From Acinetobacter genomosp. 15BJ (lineage in GTDB: Bacteria; Pseudomonadota; Gammaproteobacteria; Pseudomonadales; Moraxellaceae): a stretch of 64,000 bases of DNA. This document shows, piece after piece, positions 18,231-28,149 of this stretch. The stretch's first letter is position 1. Every line of letters starts with the position of its first letter. Location of the stretch: NCBI RefSeq assembly GCF_000400715.1, contig NZ_KE007347.1:1533382-1597381 (forward strand), in the 5' to 3' direction. Both the position numbers and the translations under genes were made by a program. The notes under the pieces are model-generated. The model saw only the letters and a program-made list of their open reading frames with translations, was not told the DNA's origin and made no database searches.

Positions 18231-19607
18231 TTAAGGTAAACGTAATCCAAGAATTGCACGTTGACCTTGGCGAATAATCGTTACACGTGCAACACTATTT
18301 TTTGGTAAGGCAGAAACAGTTTTTGCAAACTGTTGGCTATTGGTAATCGCTGTACCATTCACTTGTACAATCACATCACCCGCAACCAGATTTGATAATG
18401 ACGCAGTGCCACCACGCTTCACATCTTGAATCAAGATACCACCACGCACATCTAAACGCGCTTGCTCAGCTGCAGTTAAATCACGGATACTCATGCCTAA
18501 ACCACTGGTTGGGTTATTTTTTTCAGCATCAGCAGCGGTGTCATCTGGTGCAGTACCCAGAGTTGCAGAAATCGTACGTGTCTTATCATCACGTAGAATT
18601 TCCAGTTGAACTGTTTGATTCGGCGCGATACGGTTTAGTGAATAAAGTAAATCGCTGGTACGCGAGATTGGCGCGCCATTGGCTTTCAAAATCACATCAC
18701 CTGATTTGAGGCCCGCTTTTTCAGCTGGAGACTTTGGTGCGACTTGAGTAATCAACGAACCTTCCGGTTTCGGTAACTTATAGGCCTCTGCCAAGTTCCG
18801 ATCAATATCTTGCATCATAATACCAAGATAAGAACGGGTGACTTTACCTGTCGTCTTCAATTGTTGTACGACATCCATCGCCACATCAATTGGGATCGAG
18901 AATGATAAGCCCATATACCCCCCCGTACCACTGAAGATACGTGAGTTAACACCCACTACTTCACCACGTTGGTTAAACAATGGACCACCTGAGTTACCTG
19001 GGTTTAAAGCTGCATCAGTTTGAATAAATGGAACCGAAGTTTCCCCACTCATATTTCTTGATTTTGCACTGACAATCCCTGCCGAAGCGGAATAATCAAA
19101 ACCAAATGGTGAACCAATCGCAAGTACAGGCTCACCTACTCGAAGTTGGTCTACATTACCAATTCTTAATTCTGGAAAATTATTGCCATTCACTTTAAGC
19201 AATGCAATATCTGTACGCTCATCACTTCCTACAAGCGTCGCATCCAATTCACGACGATCATTTAGGGTAATACTGATACGTGAAGCATCTGCAATTACAT
19301 GACGGTTCGTGAGTAAGTAGCCATCTTTCCCGATAAAGAAGGCACTACCATATGCCGTTTTTTCTTGAGGTCCCTGCTGTTGCGGGATAATCACTTGGTT
19401 ACCAAAAAAACGACGTAGAATTTCAGGGACTTGTTGCTGTAATAACTCTTCCTGAGTCATTTTTTTGACAACATTGACACTCACGACCGCAGGACTGACC
19501 TGCTCAACGAGATTTGAAAAATCTACTGGCGATGCAGCATTGACTTGAGATGCTGCTATCGTAAATACCGCAGCATACATTCCTTGTTGTAAATAGCGAC
19601 TTTTCAT
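18231..19607 (-). CDS. Periplasmic Do-family serine protease/chaperone (DegP/MucD-like)
   Basis: A 458-residue protein with a signal peptide cut near Ala24-Ala25 (SQVNA). The trypsin-like domain has the triad His103 (NRHVIADAS), Asp133 (ERTDIALLK) and Ser206 (NPGNSGGPL). Two PDZ domains follow (about 260-350 and 370-458) with YLGIMMQDI and the repeated GDVI motifs. The Gln-rich LA-loop region (about 55-82) is as in DegQ/MucD. It degrades or refolds misfolded envelope proteins. It stands alone with its own terminator; I saw no sigma-E or mucAB genes beside it. Confidence 0.94.
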   Translation of the reverse strand: MKSRYLQQGMYAAVFTIAASQVNAASPVDFSNLVEQVSPAVVSVNVVKKMTQEELLQQQVPEILRRFFGNQVIIPQQQGPQEKTAYGSAFFIGKDGYLLTNRHVIADASRISITLNDRRELDATLVGSDERTDIALLKVNGNNFPELRIGNVDQLRVGEPVLAIGSPFGFDYSASAGIVSAKSRNMSGETSVPFIQTDAALNPGNSGGPLFNQRGEVVGVNSRIFSGTGGYMGLSFSIPIDVAMDVVQQLKTTGKVTRSYLGIMMQDIDRNLAEAYKLPKPEGSLITQVAPKSPAEKAGLKSGDVILKANGAPISRTSDLLYSLNRIAPNQTVQLEILRDDKTRTISATLGTAPDDTAADAEKNNPTSGLGMSIRDLTAAEQARLDVRGGILIQDVKRGGTASLSNLVAGDVIVQVNGTAITNSQQFAKTVSALPKNSVARVTIIRQGQRAILGLRLP

Positions 19608-19985
19608 GAAGCAAGAACCTACATACTGATAATTAAAATGAAATTTAGGTCTATATTTCTAGCACACACCCATCATTCTTTTCGTAAAAATATGTTTATA
19701 TTTTCAATGCATACAACGATCTAGAAGGATGAAATGTGAATAAACTATGGAGAAACGCGTCATAATTTACCCGATAGAAATGGTTTTATCCTGAACAGCT
19801 TAACGATAGATTAAAACAATGTACTGAAACGTAATCATTTTCTGATTCATATAGATTAAGCAAAAAATAATCGGCAAATAAATTGCATTCGCTAAAAATT
19901 CACTCAATTCTAGGCAGATTAGCCCTTGCCTTTTTGATAAAAAAGCGGTGTCATTAGCGAACGTTTAAAACTGAAGCAGATTGAC
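19608..19985. other. Divergent intergenic region between the Do protease gene and nadB
   Basis: This 378-base AT-rich region must contain the promoters of both divergent genes. I found no clear sigma-70 pair, RNA gene or small ORF with a ribosome site. An eight-base inverted repeat (TTCGCTAA at 19888 and TTAGCGAA at 19954) brackets the nadB-proximal part; it may be an operator but is short enough to be chance. Confidence 0.4.
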
Positions 19986-21617
19986 ATGCCTGATTTAAAA
20001 ACAATTCACCATTTTGATGTGATTATTGTGGGCAGTGGCGGTGCAGGTTTAAGTCTTGCACTCTCTTTACCAAGTCATTATAACATTGCAATTTTAGCTA
20101 AGGCTGCGCTGACAGAAGCCAGTACTTTCTATGCTCAAGGCGGTGTTGCTGCGGTATTAGACGAAACAGATTCTATTCAACAACATATTAATGACACTAT
20201 GATTGCAGGCGGTCATCTTTGTGAGTTGGATGCCGTCAAACATACCGTCGAAGGCGGCAAACCTTCAGTTGATTTCTTACTCAAGCAAGGCGTTCAATTT
20301 ACGCTAGATGATGATGAACAACTTCATCTCACTCGTGAGGGAGGTCATTCTCAACGTCGTATCATTCACTCTGCTGACGCAACAGGCAAAGCCATTTCAA
20401 CTACATTGGTTGAACGTGCGAAAGAGCGAAAAAATATTACGATTTTTGAAAATTATATTGCGATTGATCTGATTACCCTACACAAGCTTGGGCATCAAAA
20501 CCAAGCCAATCGTTCAATCGGTCTATATGCTTTAGATGAAGCTAATGAACAGGTTCATACTTTCCTAGCACCATTCACTGCACTTGCCTGTGGTGGTGCA
20601 ATGAAAGCGTATCTCTACACGTCTAATCCTGATATTGCGACTGGTGATGGTATTGCCATGGCCTACCGTGCAGGTTGCCGTGTCGCCAATATGGAATTTA
20701 ACCAATTCCACCCAACCTGTTTATATCACCCGAAAGCGCGCTCATTCTTGATCACTGAAGCGATGCGCGGTGAAGGTGCTTATTTGCGTCTACCAGATGG
20801 CGAACGTTTTATGCTGCGTTTTGATGAACGTGCTGAACTTGCCCCTCGTGATATTGTGGCGCGTACCATCGACCATGAAATCAAACGTTTAGGTATTCGC
20901 CATGTCTGGTTAGACATCACCCATAAATCACCTGAATTTATTACCGAACACTTCCCAACACTATATGCCCGTTTGCTTGAACTCGGTATTGATATCACCA
21001 AAGATATGATTCCTGTGGTTCCAGCAGCACATTACACCTGCGGTGGCGTGGTAGTGGATGAACATAGCCAAACTGATTTAGACGGTTTATATGCCATTGG
21101 TGAGACCTCTTATACAGGTCTACACGGCGCTAACCGTATGGCAAGTAACTCATTACTTGAATGTTTCGTTTATGGCATGAGTGCGGCTGAAGATATTGAA
21201 CAAAAGTTTGATGCAGACTTTAAACTTCCAGAAGTTCCTTCTTGGGATGAAACGCAAGTGACAGATGCAGATGAAGATGTGGTGATCCTGCAAAACTGGG
21301 ATGAGCTTCGTTCCACCATGTGGAACTATGTGGGTATTGTTCGTACCACCAAACGTTTACAGCGTGCCTTGCACCGTATTGAAATGCTGAAACGTGAAAT
21401 CACTGAGTATTATCAGGATTATCGTGTTAGTAAGAATCTGATTGAATTGCGTAACCTAGTTCTGATTTCGGAAATGATTGTACGTTGTGCGATGGAGCGT
21501 AAGGAATCACGGGGTTTGCATTACACACTTGATTATCCTGAACTCTCGAATGAGATTCGCAAGACAGTGTTAACACCACCGAATTTTAAAGTGGAACAGC
21601 CATTGGTGAATGAGTGA
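19986..21617 (+). CDS. nadB: L-aspartate oxidase
   Basis: A 543-residue FAD enzyme oxidising L-aspartate to iminoaspartate, the first step of de novo NAD synthesis. The Rossmann motif GSGGAG is at 16-21. The active-site region includes [35 protein letters not shown] and [13 protein letters not shown], and the C-terminal helical domain contains [17 protein letters not shown]. The length matches E. coli NadB (540). The ATG is used directly. nadM, which acts later in NAD metabolism, lies at 36.5 kb. Confidence 0.96.
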   Translation: MPDLKTIHHFDVIIVGSGGAGLSLALSLPSHYNIAILAKAALTEASTFYAQGGVAAVLDETDSIQQHINDTMIAGGHLCELDAVKHTVEGGKPSVDFLLKQGVQFTLDDDEQLHLTREGGHSQRRIIHSADATGKAISTTLVERAKERKNITIFENYIAIDLITLHKLGHQNQANRSIGLYALDEANEQVHTFLAPFTALACGGAMKAYLYTSNPDIATGDGIAMAYRAGCRVANMEFNQFHPTCLYHPKARSFLITEAMRGEGAYLRLPDGERFMLRFDERAELAPRDIVARTIDHEIKRLGIRHVWLDITHKSPEFITEHFPTLYARLLELGIDITKDMIPVVPAAHYTCGGVVVDEHSQTDLDGLYAIGETSYTGLHGANRMASNSLLECFVYGMSAAEDIEQKFDADFKLPEVPSWDETQVTDADEDVVILQNWDELRSTMWNYVGIVRTTKRLQRALHRIEMLKREITEYYQDYRVSKNLIELRNLVLISEMIVRCAMERKESRGLHYTLDYPELSNEIRKTVLTPPNFKVEQPLVNE

Positions 21618-21676
21618 CTCTTTTAAGTTTTTGAGCTTTTCAAGACGACTTAAAGTTATTATTAGCTATAGCGGTA

Positions 21677-21769
21677 GGCGACATGGATGTCGCCAGTTGA
21701 GCTGCGGTATCAAGAATGTACCTTCAGCTCAACAAAGGATTTTTGTTACTTTTCATCCTTGAAAAGTAA
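21677..21769. repeat. Composite inverted-repeat element between nadB and tmk
   Basis: Three perfect hairpins lie in tandem: GGCGACAT/ATGTCGCC with a two-base loop (21677-21694), GTTGAGCTG/CAGCTCAAC with a 20-base loop (21696-21733), and TTACTTTTC/GAAAAGTAA with a six-base loop (21746-21769). No protein is encoded and no long T tract follows. I recall similar hairpin-rich spacers elsewhere in Acinetobacter genomes, so this may be a dispersed repeat, but no second copy lies in this window. Confidence 0.65.
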
Positions 21770-21840
21770 GGCATAAGTAATAGAGTTCAAAGCATGATTT
21801 CAAACTTTTTCAACAATAAAGATTGAGAATACAGCTGTTT

Positions 21841-22440
21841 TTATTTCAAATACTGCAAAGCATCTTCAAACACAACATCCGCATTCTGTGTTGCATCTAA
21901 ACGCTTCATCCGTTCAGGTTCTGCTTGCCATAAGGTCTCATAACCCGCACGCACCTTAGCAAAGAAACTTAATTTCTCTTGCTCAAAACGGTCTAATGCC
22001 CCACGCTCTCGCGCACGCGTCATGCCCAATTCAATTGGTGCATCTAACCAGAAGGTAATATTCGGCATTTTCGCCACAAAAGTTTGATTTAACAGTTGCA
22101 ACTTTTCCTGACTTAAACCACGTCCAGAACACTGATAAGCAAAGCTGGCATCGGTAAAACGATCGCTCAGCACAATCTTGCCCGCCTCTAATGCAGGTAA
22201 AATCACTTGCTGTAAATGCTGTGCACGTGCTGCATAAATCAATAATAGCTCGGTATCATGACTCATTTGCTCTTCATGATTCACTGCTAATAATAAGGAG
22301 CGAATCTGTTCCGCCAGTGGTGTTCCACCCGGTTCACGAGTCAACACCACCTCTTTACCTTGCTGTTCAAAGTACTGATGAATTTTACGAATCAGCGTGG
22401 TTTTGCCTACACCTTCCGTCCCTTCAAAACTAATAAACAT
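21841..22440 (-). CDS. tmk: Thymidylate kinase
   Basis: A 199-residue P-loop kinase making dTDP from dTMP. The P-loop is FEGTEGVGKTT (5-15), the substrate site includes LTREPGGTPLAEQIR, and LSDRFTDASFAYQCSGRG is the DRY-like and LID-proximal region. The ATG overlaps the mltG stop as TAATG, a sign of translational coupling in the pabC-mltG-tmk operon, whose order matches many gammaproteobacteria. Confidence 0.96.
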   Translation of the reverse strand: MFISFEGTEGVGKTTLIRKIHQYFEQQGKEVVLTREPGGTPLAEQIRSLLLAVNHEEQMSHDTELLLIYAARAQHLQQVILPALEAGKIVLSDRFTDASFAYQCSGRGLSQEKLQLLNQTFVAKMPNITFWLDAPIELGMTRARERGALDRFEQEKLSFFAKVRAGYETLWQAEPERMKRLDATQNADVVFEDALQYLK

Positions 22441-23519
22441 TATTCGCCCTGCTTTTTCTTTGAACGTAGCACAGTTAGATATTCTTGCACTGCACGATTA
22501 TGGTCTTCTAAAGACGCGGTAAATTTATGCCCACCATTGCCCGTGGCAACAAAATAGATATTTTTAGCATCATCTGGATGCATCGCTGCTTCAATCGCTT
22601 TTTTACTTGGTAAAGCAATTGGTGTTGGTGGTAAACCATTAATGGTATAGGTGTTATAGGCAGTCGGCGTACGCAAATCATTACGGGTGATGTTGCCTTT
22701 ATAGTTGTCACCCATGCCATAAATCACCGTTGGATCGGTTTGTAAGCGCATCCCTATTTTCAAACGACGTACAAATACACCTGAAACTTGTTCCAACTCA
22801 CTGTCTAAACTGGTTTCTTTTTCAATAATTGAAGCCATAATTAAGGCTTCATACTTATCTTTATACGGTAAGTTCGGTGCTTTCTTGGCCCAAGCCTCAT
22901 CCAACGATTTCATTTGACGGCGATATAAATCGGTTAAGATTTTCTTATCCGTCTCACCTTTGGCAAAGAAATAAGTATCAGGCGCAAATAAACCTTCTGG
23001 GTGTGTATACGGAATATTTAATTGCTTTAATAATTCACTATGCGGAAGATCAAGCAAAGTATTGGTGACATTCGGATCTTTTCTTAAACTCTGAATCAAC
23101 TGCGAAAAAGTGGTTCCTTCAATCACTAAAATACGGTTCATCTGTGCATTGTCTGCATCAGACAACATATCCATGACCTGACGAATACTCATGCCTTCTG
23201 TAATTTCATAAACACCCGCTTTCATGGTGTCATGAATCATAAACTTCTGATACAGCTTTAAAACTATTGGAAAATTCACTTTATTTTCTTTGGCTAGACG
23301 ATCAATAAATCGTGAATAGGTATCGCCAGAAGAAATCACTAAAAGCTGTTTTTTACTGTCTACAGGGTAATTTTTAAATAAACTTGACCATACAATGCCA
23401 ATGATCACCAAGACAAAAACCAATATGGCAATGAATAAGGTTTTAAAAAAAGAAAATCTAGATTTCGGTTTCGCTTTGGGCTTTTTCTTACTTTTGCTGG
23501 AATTAGGCGGCTTTGGCAT
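22440..23519 (-). CDS. mltG: Endolytic transglycosylase MltG
   Basis: A 359-residue inner-membrane lytic transglycosylase that cuts nascent glycan strands and releases them from synthesis. A Lys/Pro-rich cytoplasmic N-terminus (KSKKKPKAKPKSRF) is followed by a membrane helix (about 25-45) and a LysM-like region (FIDRLAKENKV). The YceG catalytic region has the conserved Glu in MASIIEKET, then LQTDPTVIYGMGD and YNTYTINGLPPTPIA. The ATG at 23519 was chosen over a TTG at 23528; it starts one base after the pabC stop. Confidence 0.95.
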   Translation of the reverse strand: MPKPPNSSKSKKKPKAKPKSRFSFFKTLFIAILVFVLVIIGIVWSSLFKNYPVDSKKQLLVISSGDTYSRFIDRLAKENKVNFPIVLKLYQKFMIHDTMKAGVYEITEGMSIRQVMDMLSDADNAQMNRILVIEGTTFSQLIQSLRKDPNVTNTLLDLPHSELLKQLNIPYTHPEGLFAPDTYFFAKGETDKKILTDLYRRQMKSLDEAWAKKAPNLPYKDKYEALIMASIIEKETSLDSELEQVSGVFVRRLKIGMRLQTDPTVIYGMGDNYKGNITRNDLRTPTAYNTYTINGLPPTPIALPSKKAIEAAMHPDDAKNIYFVATGNGGHKFTASLEDHNRAVQEYLTVLRSKKKQGE

Positions 23520-23520
23520 A

Positions 23521-24333
23521 TTAATCAATCTGGCTAAGTTTTAAAGTTTCAAATAAATCAAGATAGGGTTGCTGCTCTAGGGCCCGATCATTAAATCGAA
23601 CAACCGCTTTCATTGGATGTAACGCATTGCAAAAAAATAAACTCTGGATATGGCCAACCTCATTCATATCGATACACCGCTGCTCACATTTAATCTGATA
23701 TTGCTGCATTCTCGACAAGATTCTGGCTCTCATCACACCGTGGACGCCATTATAACGAAGTTCAGGCGTAATCCATCGATCATTTATACGAATAAAACAA
23801 TTACTGCTCACCCCTTCAACAATATAACCTTGTACATCACTGACGAGGGCTTCTAACCAACCGCGCTGATCAGCTTCTTGTTTTAGTAAGACCTGTTCTA
23901 ATCTGTTCAGCGTTTTTAAACCCACTAAATGAGGCATATTCAAACCTAAAACATGATTTAACATGCCACTTTCAATCCACTCAGGCTGAAACGCCTGTGT
24001 CACTCTTGGGTAATACCACACATAAACATCAGCCGCATGTAAGGGAAGACTATAACCGCGATCGCCTTCACCACGGCTAACCACCACTTTTAAAGTGCCA
24101 TTAAGACTAGAATATTGCTGTTGTAAATGCACAAGCGACTTTTCAATAAAGGATAGATCAGCATCCAGTTGCAAGGACTGGCAAGCCAGTTTTAAACGTG
24201 CAAAGTGCAGTTCTTTTAATTCAAAAATTCCGTGAAAAATACGTGCTGTAGTAAAGCAACCATCACCATAATGGAAAGCTCGGTCTAATAAAGGGATGGA
24301 ATCAATTAATTGTCCATTTTTATAACACTGCAT
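23521..24333 (-). CDS. pabC: 4-amino-4-deoxychorismate lyase
   Basis: A 270-residue fold-type IV PLP enzyme releasing p-aminobenzoate and pyruvate from aminodeoxychorismate for folate synthesis. DRAFHYGDGCFTTARI is the N-terminal signature, GLKTLNRLEQVL holds the PLP lysine, and VEGVSSNCFI and GVMRARIL complete the site. It heads the pabC-mltG-tmk operon. The divergent neighbour is the sulfate uptake cluster. Confidence 0.94.
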   Translation of the reverse strand: MQCYKNGQLIDSIPLLDRAFHYGDGCFTTARIFHGIFELKELHFARLKLACQSLQLDADLSFIEKSLVHLQQQYSSLNGTLKVVVSRGEGDRGYSLPLHAADVYVWYYPRVTQAFQPEWIESGMLNHVLGLNMPHLVGLKTLNRLEQVLLKQEADQRGWLEALVSDVQGYIVEGVSSNCFIRINDRWITPELRYNGVHGVMRARILSRMQQYQIKCEQRCIDMNEVGHIQSLFFCNALHPMKAVVRFNDRALEQQPYLDLFETLKLSQID

Positions 24334-24605
24334 GATCTAAGCACCTACTCACTCGATAAGACCGCACCACCAAAAAGGAATAACCCTTTGATTTTAAATA
24401 AGTATAGCAATTAAAAGGTTGAATTAAAAATCTGTTATATATCAATAATTCAGCAAAGCTTATCTGTTTTATCTATTTCTATTTTTTTCATAACAAATTC
24501 GATTTTAATTATTTTTTTTGCAAAAAAACTGGCGTTATGCTGCGTACATATTCCAAACAGTGATTGAAGATCTGCTTATAACAGATCAATTTAAAGGGGT
24601 TTTCC

Positions 24606-25613
24606 ATGCGTTTTTCTCAAGTTAAAGTCGGCGTCATTGCTGCATTACTCTCAGTTTCTTCATTCGCGGCACAAGAATTCCTAAATGTTTCTTATGACCC
24701 AACTCGTGAACTGTATACAGATTTCAATAAACAATTCGGTACATTCTGGAAACAGCGTACAGGTCAGGACATCGACTTTAAACAATCACACGGCGGTTCA
24801 GGTAAACAAGCCCGTGCCGTGATTGATGGCTTAAATGCAGATGTAGTAACGCTTGCACTTGCAGCAGATATCGATGAGATTGCTGAAAATGCAAAACTAC
24901 TTCCTGCAGACTGGCAAAAGAAATTACCGAACAACTCTACGCCATATACCTCAACAATTGTATTTCTTGTTCGTAAAGGTAACCCAAAACAAATCAAAGA
25001 TTGGGGTGATCTGGTTAAGCCAGGTGTAGAAATCATCACACCAAATCCAAAAACATCGGGTGGTGCACGTTGGAACTACTTAGGTGCTTGGGCTTGGGCG
25101 AAACATCAAAAAGGTGGTAACGACGCTAAAGCTCAAGAATTTGTTCGTCAAATTTATAAACAAACCAAAGTACTTGATTCAGGCGCACGTGGTGCAACTA
25201 CAACCTTTGCTGAACGCGGTATTGGTGACGTATTACTGGCTTGGGAAAATGAAGCTTATCTTGCGGTACGTGAGCAACCAGGCAAATTCGAAATTGTCAC
25301 ACCTTCTCTTTCGATTCTTGCAGAACCCCCAGTTGCTGTCGTTGAAAAGAATGCTGAGAAAAAAGGCAATCTACAAATCGCTCGTGGTTACTTGAACTAT
25401 CTGTATTCACCAGCAGGACAAGAAATCGCTGCACGTAACTTCTATCGTCCTCGTAATGCAGCAGTGTTAAAGAAATACAGCAACGTATTTAAACCACTTA
25501 AATTGGTGACGATTGACCAAGAGTTTGGTGGCTGGACTAAGGTGCAAAAAACTCACTTTGATAATGGCGGTATCTTCGACCAAATCGTCAAGATCAACAG
25601 CACAGGCAAATAA
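24606..25613 (+). CDS. sbp: Periplasmic sulfate-binding protein
   Basis: A 335-residue solute-binding protein with a signal peptide ending at SSFAA. It delivers sulfate (or thiosulfate) to CysTWA. Family motifs are [22 protein letters not shown] (the sulfate-binding loop), [18 protein letters not shown] [32 protein letters not shown] and [11 protein letters not shown]. It resembles E. coli Sbp more than I can separate from CysP. AAAGGGG lies ahead of the ATG. The cysTWA and cysB genes follow after a hydrolase gene, so CysB control is likely, though I could not define a CysB site. Confidence 0.94.
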   Translation: MRFSQVKVGVIAALLSVSSFAAQEFLNVSYDPTRELYTDFNKQFGTFWKQRTGQDIDFKQSHGGSGKQARAVIDGLNADVVTLALAADIDEIAENAKLLPADWQKKLPNNSTPYTSTIVFLVRKGNPKQIKDWGDLVKPGVEIITPNPKTSGGARWNYLGAWAWAKHQKGGNDAKAQEFVRQIYKQTKVLDSGARGATTTFAERGIGDVLLAWENEAYLAVREQPGKFEIVTPSLSILAEPPVAVVEKNAEKKGNLQIARGYLNYLYSPAGQEIAARNFYRPRNAAVLKKYSNVFKPLKLVTIDQEFGGWTKVQKTHFDNGGIFDQIVKINSTGK

Positions 25614-25620
25614 AAATCTC

Positions 25621-25720
25621 CCCTAACCCCTCTTTTGAAAGAGGGGAATTACACAGATTTTAGTTTAGTTACTAAATTCGTGTTACTCCTCCCTTTCTTA
25701 AAGGGAGGTTGGGAGGGATT
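25621..25720. repeat. Pair of opposed palindromic elements after sbp
   Basis: Two purine/pyrimidine-skewed hairpins: CCCCTCTTT/AAAGAGGGG with a two-base loop (25627-25646), and CCTCCCTTT/AAAGGGAGG with a three-base loop (25688-25708), flanked by CCCTAA and by TTGGGAGGGATT. The outer sequences are roughly complementary, so the whole 100 bases can fold on itself. This is typical of REP-like dispersed intergenic repeats. It lies inside the sulfate operon. Confidence 0.7.
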
Positions 25721-25743
25721 CTAAGGGGATAAGGAGAATAGAC

Positions 25744-26346
25744 ATGATTCATACCGTAATTGTTCCAGGTGTAGGTGGTAGCGAAGCGCAACATTGGCAG
25801 TCTTGGTTACAACAGCAACTCGTGTCTAGCTCTCGCGTTCAACAAAAACACTGGGATCGTCCTGTATTAAGCGAATGGGTTGCTCAATTTGTTAAAACTG
25901 TTGTTGCAGCTCCAGCGCCTGTTCAAATCGTTGCCCATAGCTTTGGCTGCTTAACCAGTGTTGCTGCGCTTGTTGAGCACCCAGAACTCAGAGCAAAAGT
26001 TAAAAATCTGATTTTGGTTGCACCCGCAAACCCAGCACGTTTTGGTGAAGCAGGCTTTGCGCGTCATAGCTTGACTGACTATAAACAGTATTTTCAGCAG
26101 CTCAAAATCGAAGTGCCGACCACGTTATTGATTAGTGAAAATGACCCTTGGTTAGGTTATGTCGATGCATTGCAACTCGCACAAGCATGGAAATTAACAC
26201 CAATCAATTTAGGTCCAGTTGGTCATATCAATGTTGCTTCTGGATTTGGTCCTTTCCCAGAGATCCTGAACTACCTGCTGCCTGAAAAAAAGATGCAGCC
26301 TATCGTCCGAATGAGTCAGGCAAATTTTAATTTGAAATTTGCCTGA
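25744..26346 (+). CDS. Alpha/beta hydrolase of the RBBP9/YdeN family
   Basis: A 200-residue small serine hydrolase. The nucleophile is in AHSFGC, the acid in SENDPWLG and the catalytic histidine in GHIN near the end, with the oxyanion-side strand VIVPGVGGSEAQHWQSW. The substrate is unknown. It sits between sbp and cysT with its own AAGGAG ribosome site, so it is probably made when sulfate is scarce. The last 12 bases, including the stop, form one arm of a perfect inverted repeat. Confidence 0.86.
   Translation: MIHTVIVPGVGGSEAQHWQSWLQQQLVSSSRVQQKHWDRPVLSEWVAQFVKTVVAAPAPVQIVAHSFGCLTSVAALVEHPELRAKVKNLILVAPANPARFGEAGFARHSLTDYKQYFQQLKIEVPTTLLISENDPWLGYVDALQLAQAWKLTPINLGPVGHINVASGFGPFPEILNYLLPEKKMQPIVRMSQANFNLKFA
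26316..26346 (+). terminator. Inverted repeat over the hydrolase stop codon
   Basis: TCAGGCAAATTT (26316-26327) and AAATTTGCCTGA (26335-26346) form a perfect 12-bp stem with a seven-base loop. The right arm holds the TGA stop. No T tract follows, so this may be an RNA-stability hairpin or weak attenuator rather than a full terminator. Confidence 0.5.
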
Positions 26347-26423
26347 CCCCAGCTTTCCGTAATTTTAGTATTCGCATTCTTTATTTGCTTGCTTTAGCAA
26401 ACATTTCTCTTTGAGGAAATATC

Positions 26424-27257
26424 ATGTCGCAGCGTTCCCGAGTGCTGCCTGGGTTTGGTCTCTCATTAGGCTTCACCCTCGCTTACGTGTCTTTGATTGT
26501 ACTTATTCCTTTATCTGCTGTATTTATCAAATCTTTAGGGATTGGGTGGGATGGCTTATGGGAAATCTTAACCTCAGAACGAATTTTAAAATCCTTACAG
26601 CTTAGCTTTAGTGCTGCATTGATTGCGGCTTTAGTTAACGTTATTTTTGGTTTGTTATTGGCTTGGTGTCTGGTCCGTTATAACTTCCCAGGCAAACGCA
26701 TTGTCGATGCATTAGTAGACTTGCCCTTTGCGCTACCAACTGCTGTTGCAGGTATTGCATTAACTTCTCTATATGCCCCAACAGGCTGGATTGGACAATA
26801 CCTTTCCCCGCTTGGAATTGAAGTGGCTTATACCCCGATTGGTATCACACTTGCTTTAATCTTTATTGGTCTTCCCTTCGTGGTTCGTACCGTACAACCT
26901 GTACTCAGTGACATTGAAACCGAATTGGAAGAGGCAGCTTCAGCGCTAGGAGCGAATCGTTGGCAAACCATTACTAAAATCATTTTGCCGATTTTATTCC
27001 CTGCCTTGCTGACAGGTTTTGCCTTAGCATTTGCACGTGGTGTTGGTGAGTATGGCTCTGTTATTTTTATTGCAGGAAACCAACCTTATAAAACAGAAAT
27101 TGCACCGCTGATGATCATCTCTCGCTTAGAGGAATATGATTACGCAGGTGCAACCACCATCGCTGTGGTCATGCTCGTCCTCTCTTTTGGCATCTTATTT
27201 TTAATTAACTTGGTGCAAGCATGGGCTAGCCGTCGTACAGGGAGAGTTGCACAATGA
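26424..27257 (+). CDS. cysT: Sulfate/thiosulfate ABC permease subunit CysT
   Basis: A 277-residue inner-membrane permease with about six transmembrane helices. [19 protein letters not shown] and the EAA loop [21 protein letters not shown] are the CysT/ModB-like motifs; the EAA loop contacts the CysA ATPase. GAGGAAAT precedes the ATG. It overlaps cysW by four bases (ATGA). Also called CysU. Confidence 0.94.
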   Translation: MSQRSRVLPGFGLSLGFTLAYVSLIVLIPLSAVFIKSLGIGWDGLWEILTSERILKSLQLSFSAALIAALVNVIFGLLLAWCLVRYNFPGKRIVDALVDLPFALPTAVAGIALTSLYAPTGWIGQYLSPLGIEVAYTPIGITLALIFIGLPFVVRTVQPVLSDIETELEEAASALGANRWQTITKIILPILFPALLTGFALAFARGVGEYGSVIFIAGNQPYKTEIAPLMIISRLEEYDYAGATTIAVVMLVLSFGILFLINLVQAWASRRTGRVAQ

Positions 27258-28138
27258 GTTTAAATACCAATGGCAATACTTTAGCACTCAAATTACAAGC
27301 CAGAGATGCAACCCGTGAACCAACTTGGGTTCGCTACACTTTGATTGGTGTTGCACTGATCTTTTTCCTGAGCTGCTTAATCCTACCGCTGATTTTGGTT
27401 TTTGTTGAAGCATTTAAACAAGGTCTTACCGTTTATATCAATGCTTTAACCGATTCAGATACTTTGTCAGCCGTCAAACTGACCTTACTCACTGCCGCGA
27501 TTGCAGTTCCAATTAATGTGGTGTTTGGTGTTGCAGCAGCATGGGCGGTTGCAAAATTCCAGTTCCGAGGGAAAGCCATCTTAACCACCATTATTGATAT
27601 GCCTTTTTCGGTATCACCAGTAATTGCAGGTTTAATGTTGGTGCTGATTTTCGGTACACAAGGTTGGATGGGCAGTTGGTTAATGGATCACGACATCAAA
27701 ATCTTGTATGCCGTCCCTGCGATTGTATTAGCCACCATTTTTATTACTGTTCCATTCGTTGCTCGTGAATTAATCCCTTTAATGGAAGCACAAGGGACTG
27801 AGGAAGAAGAAGCAGCAATTGTACTGGGTGCTTCAGGTTGGCAAACCTTCTGGAGAGTGACTTTACCGAATATCAAATGGGGTCTGATTTACGGCGTGAT
27901 TCTGTGTAATGCCCGTGCAATGGGTGAGTTCGGTGCGGTATCCGTGGTTTCAGGTCATATTCGCGGTCAAACCAATACCTTACCGTTACACGTCGAGATT
28001 CTTTATAACGAATATACCTTTAGTGCTGCATTTGCTGTGTCCTCATTACTGGCATTTTTAGCGATCATCACTTTGATTTTGAAAACATGGCTAGAAATAC
28101 GTCAAGAGCAAGCAAATAAACATCAGCCGAATCACTAA
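27254..28138 (+). CDS. cysW: Sulfate/thiosulfate ABC permease subunit CysW
   Basis: A 294-residue partner permease with about six transmembrane helices. It has [17 protein letters not shown] and the EAA loop [23 protein letters not shown], then [20 protein letters not shown], typical of CysW. The start overlaps the cysT stop, indicating translational coupling and equal stoichiometry. cysA begins 11 bases downstream. Confidence 0.95.
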   Translation: MSLNTNGNTLALKLQARDATREPTWVRYTLIGVALIFFLSCLILPLILVFVEAFKQGLTVYINALTDSDTLSAVKLTLLTAAIAVPINVVFGVAAAWAVAKFQFRGKAILTTIIDMPFSVSPVIAGLMLVLIFGTQGWMGSWLMDHDIKILYAVPAIVLATIFITVPFVARELIPLMEAQGTEEEEAAIVLGASGWQTFWRVTLPNIKWGLIYGVILCNARAMGEFGAVSVVSGHIRGQTNTLPLHVEILYNEYTFSAAFAVSSLLAFLAIITLILKTWLEIRQEQANKHQPNH

Positions 28139-28149
28139 GGAATAAACAC

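Noticed and set aside
19888..19961. Eight-base inverted repeat bracketing the nadB promoter region.
   Set aside because: The arms are short and 58 bases apart; chance pairing is likely, so it is not called as an operator.
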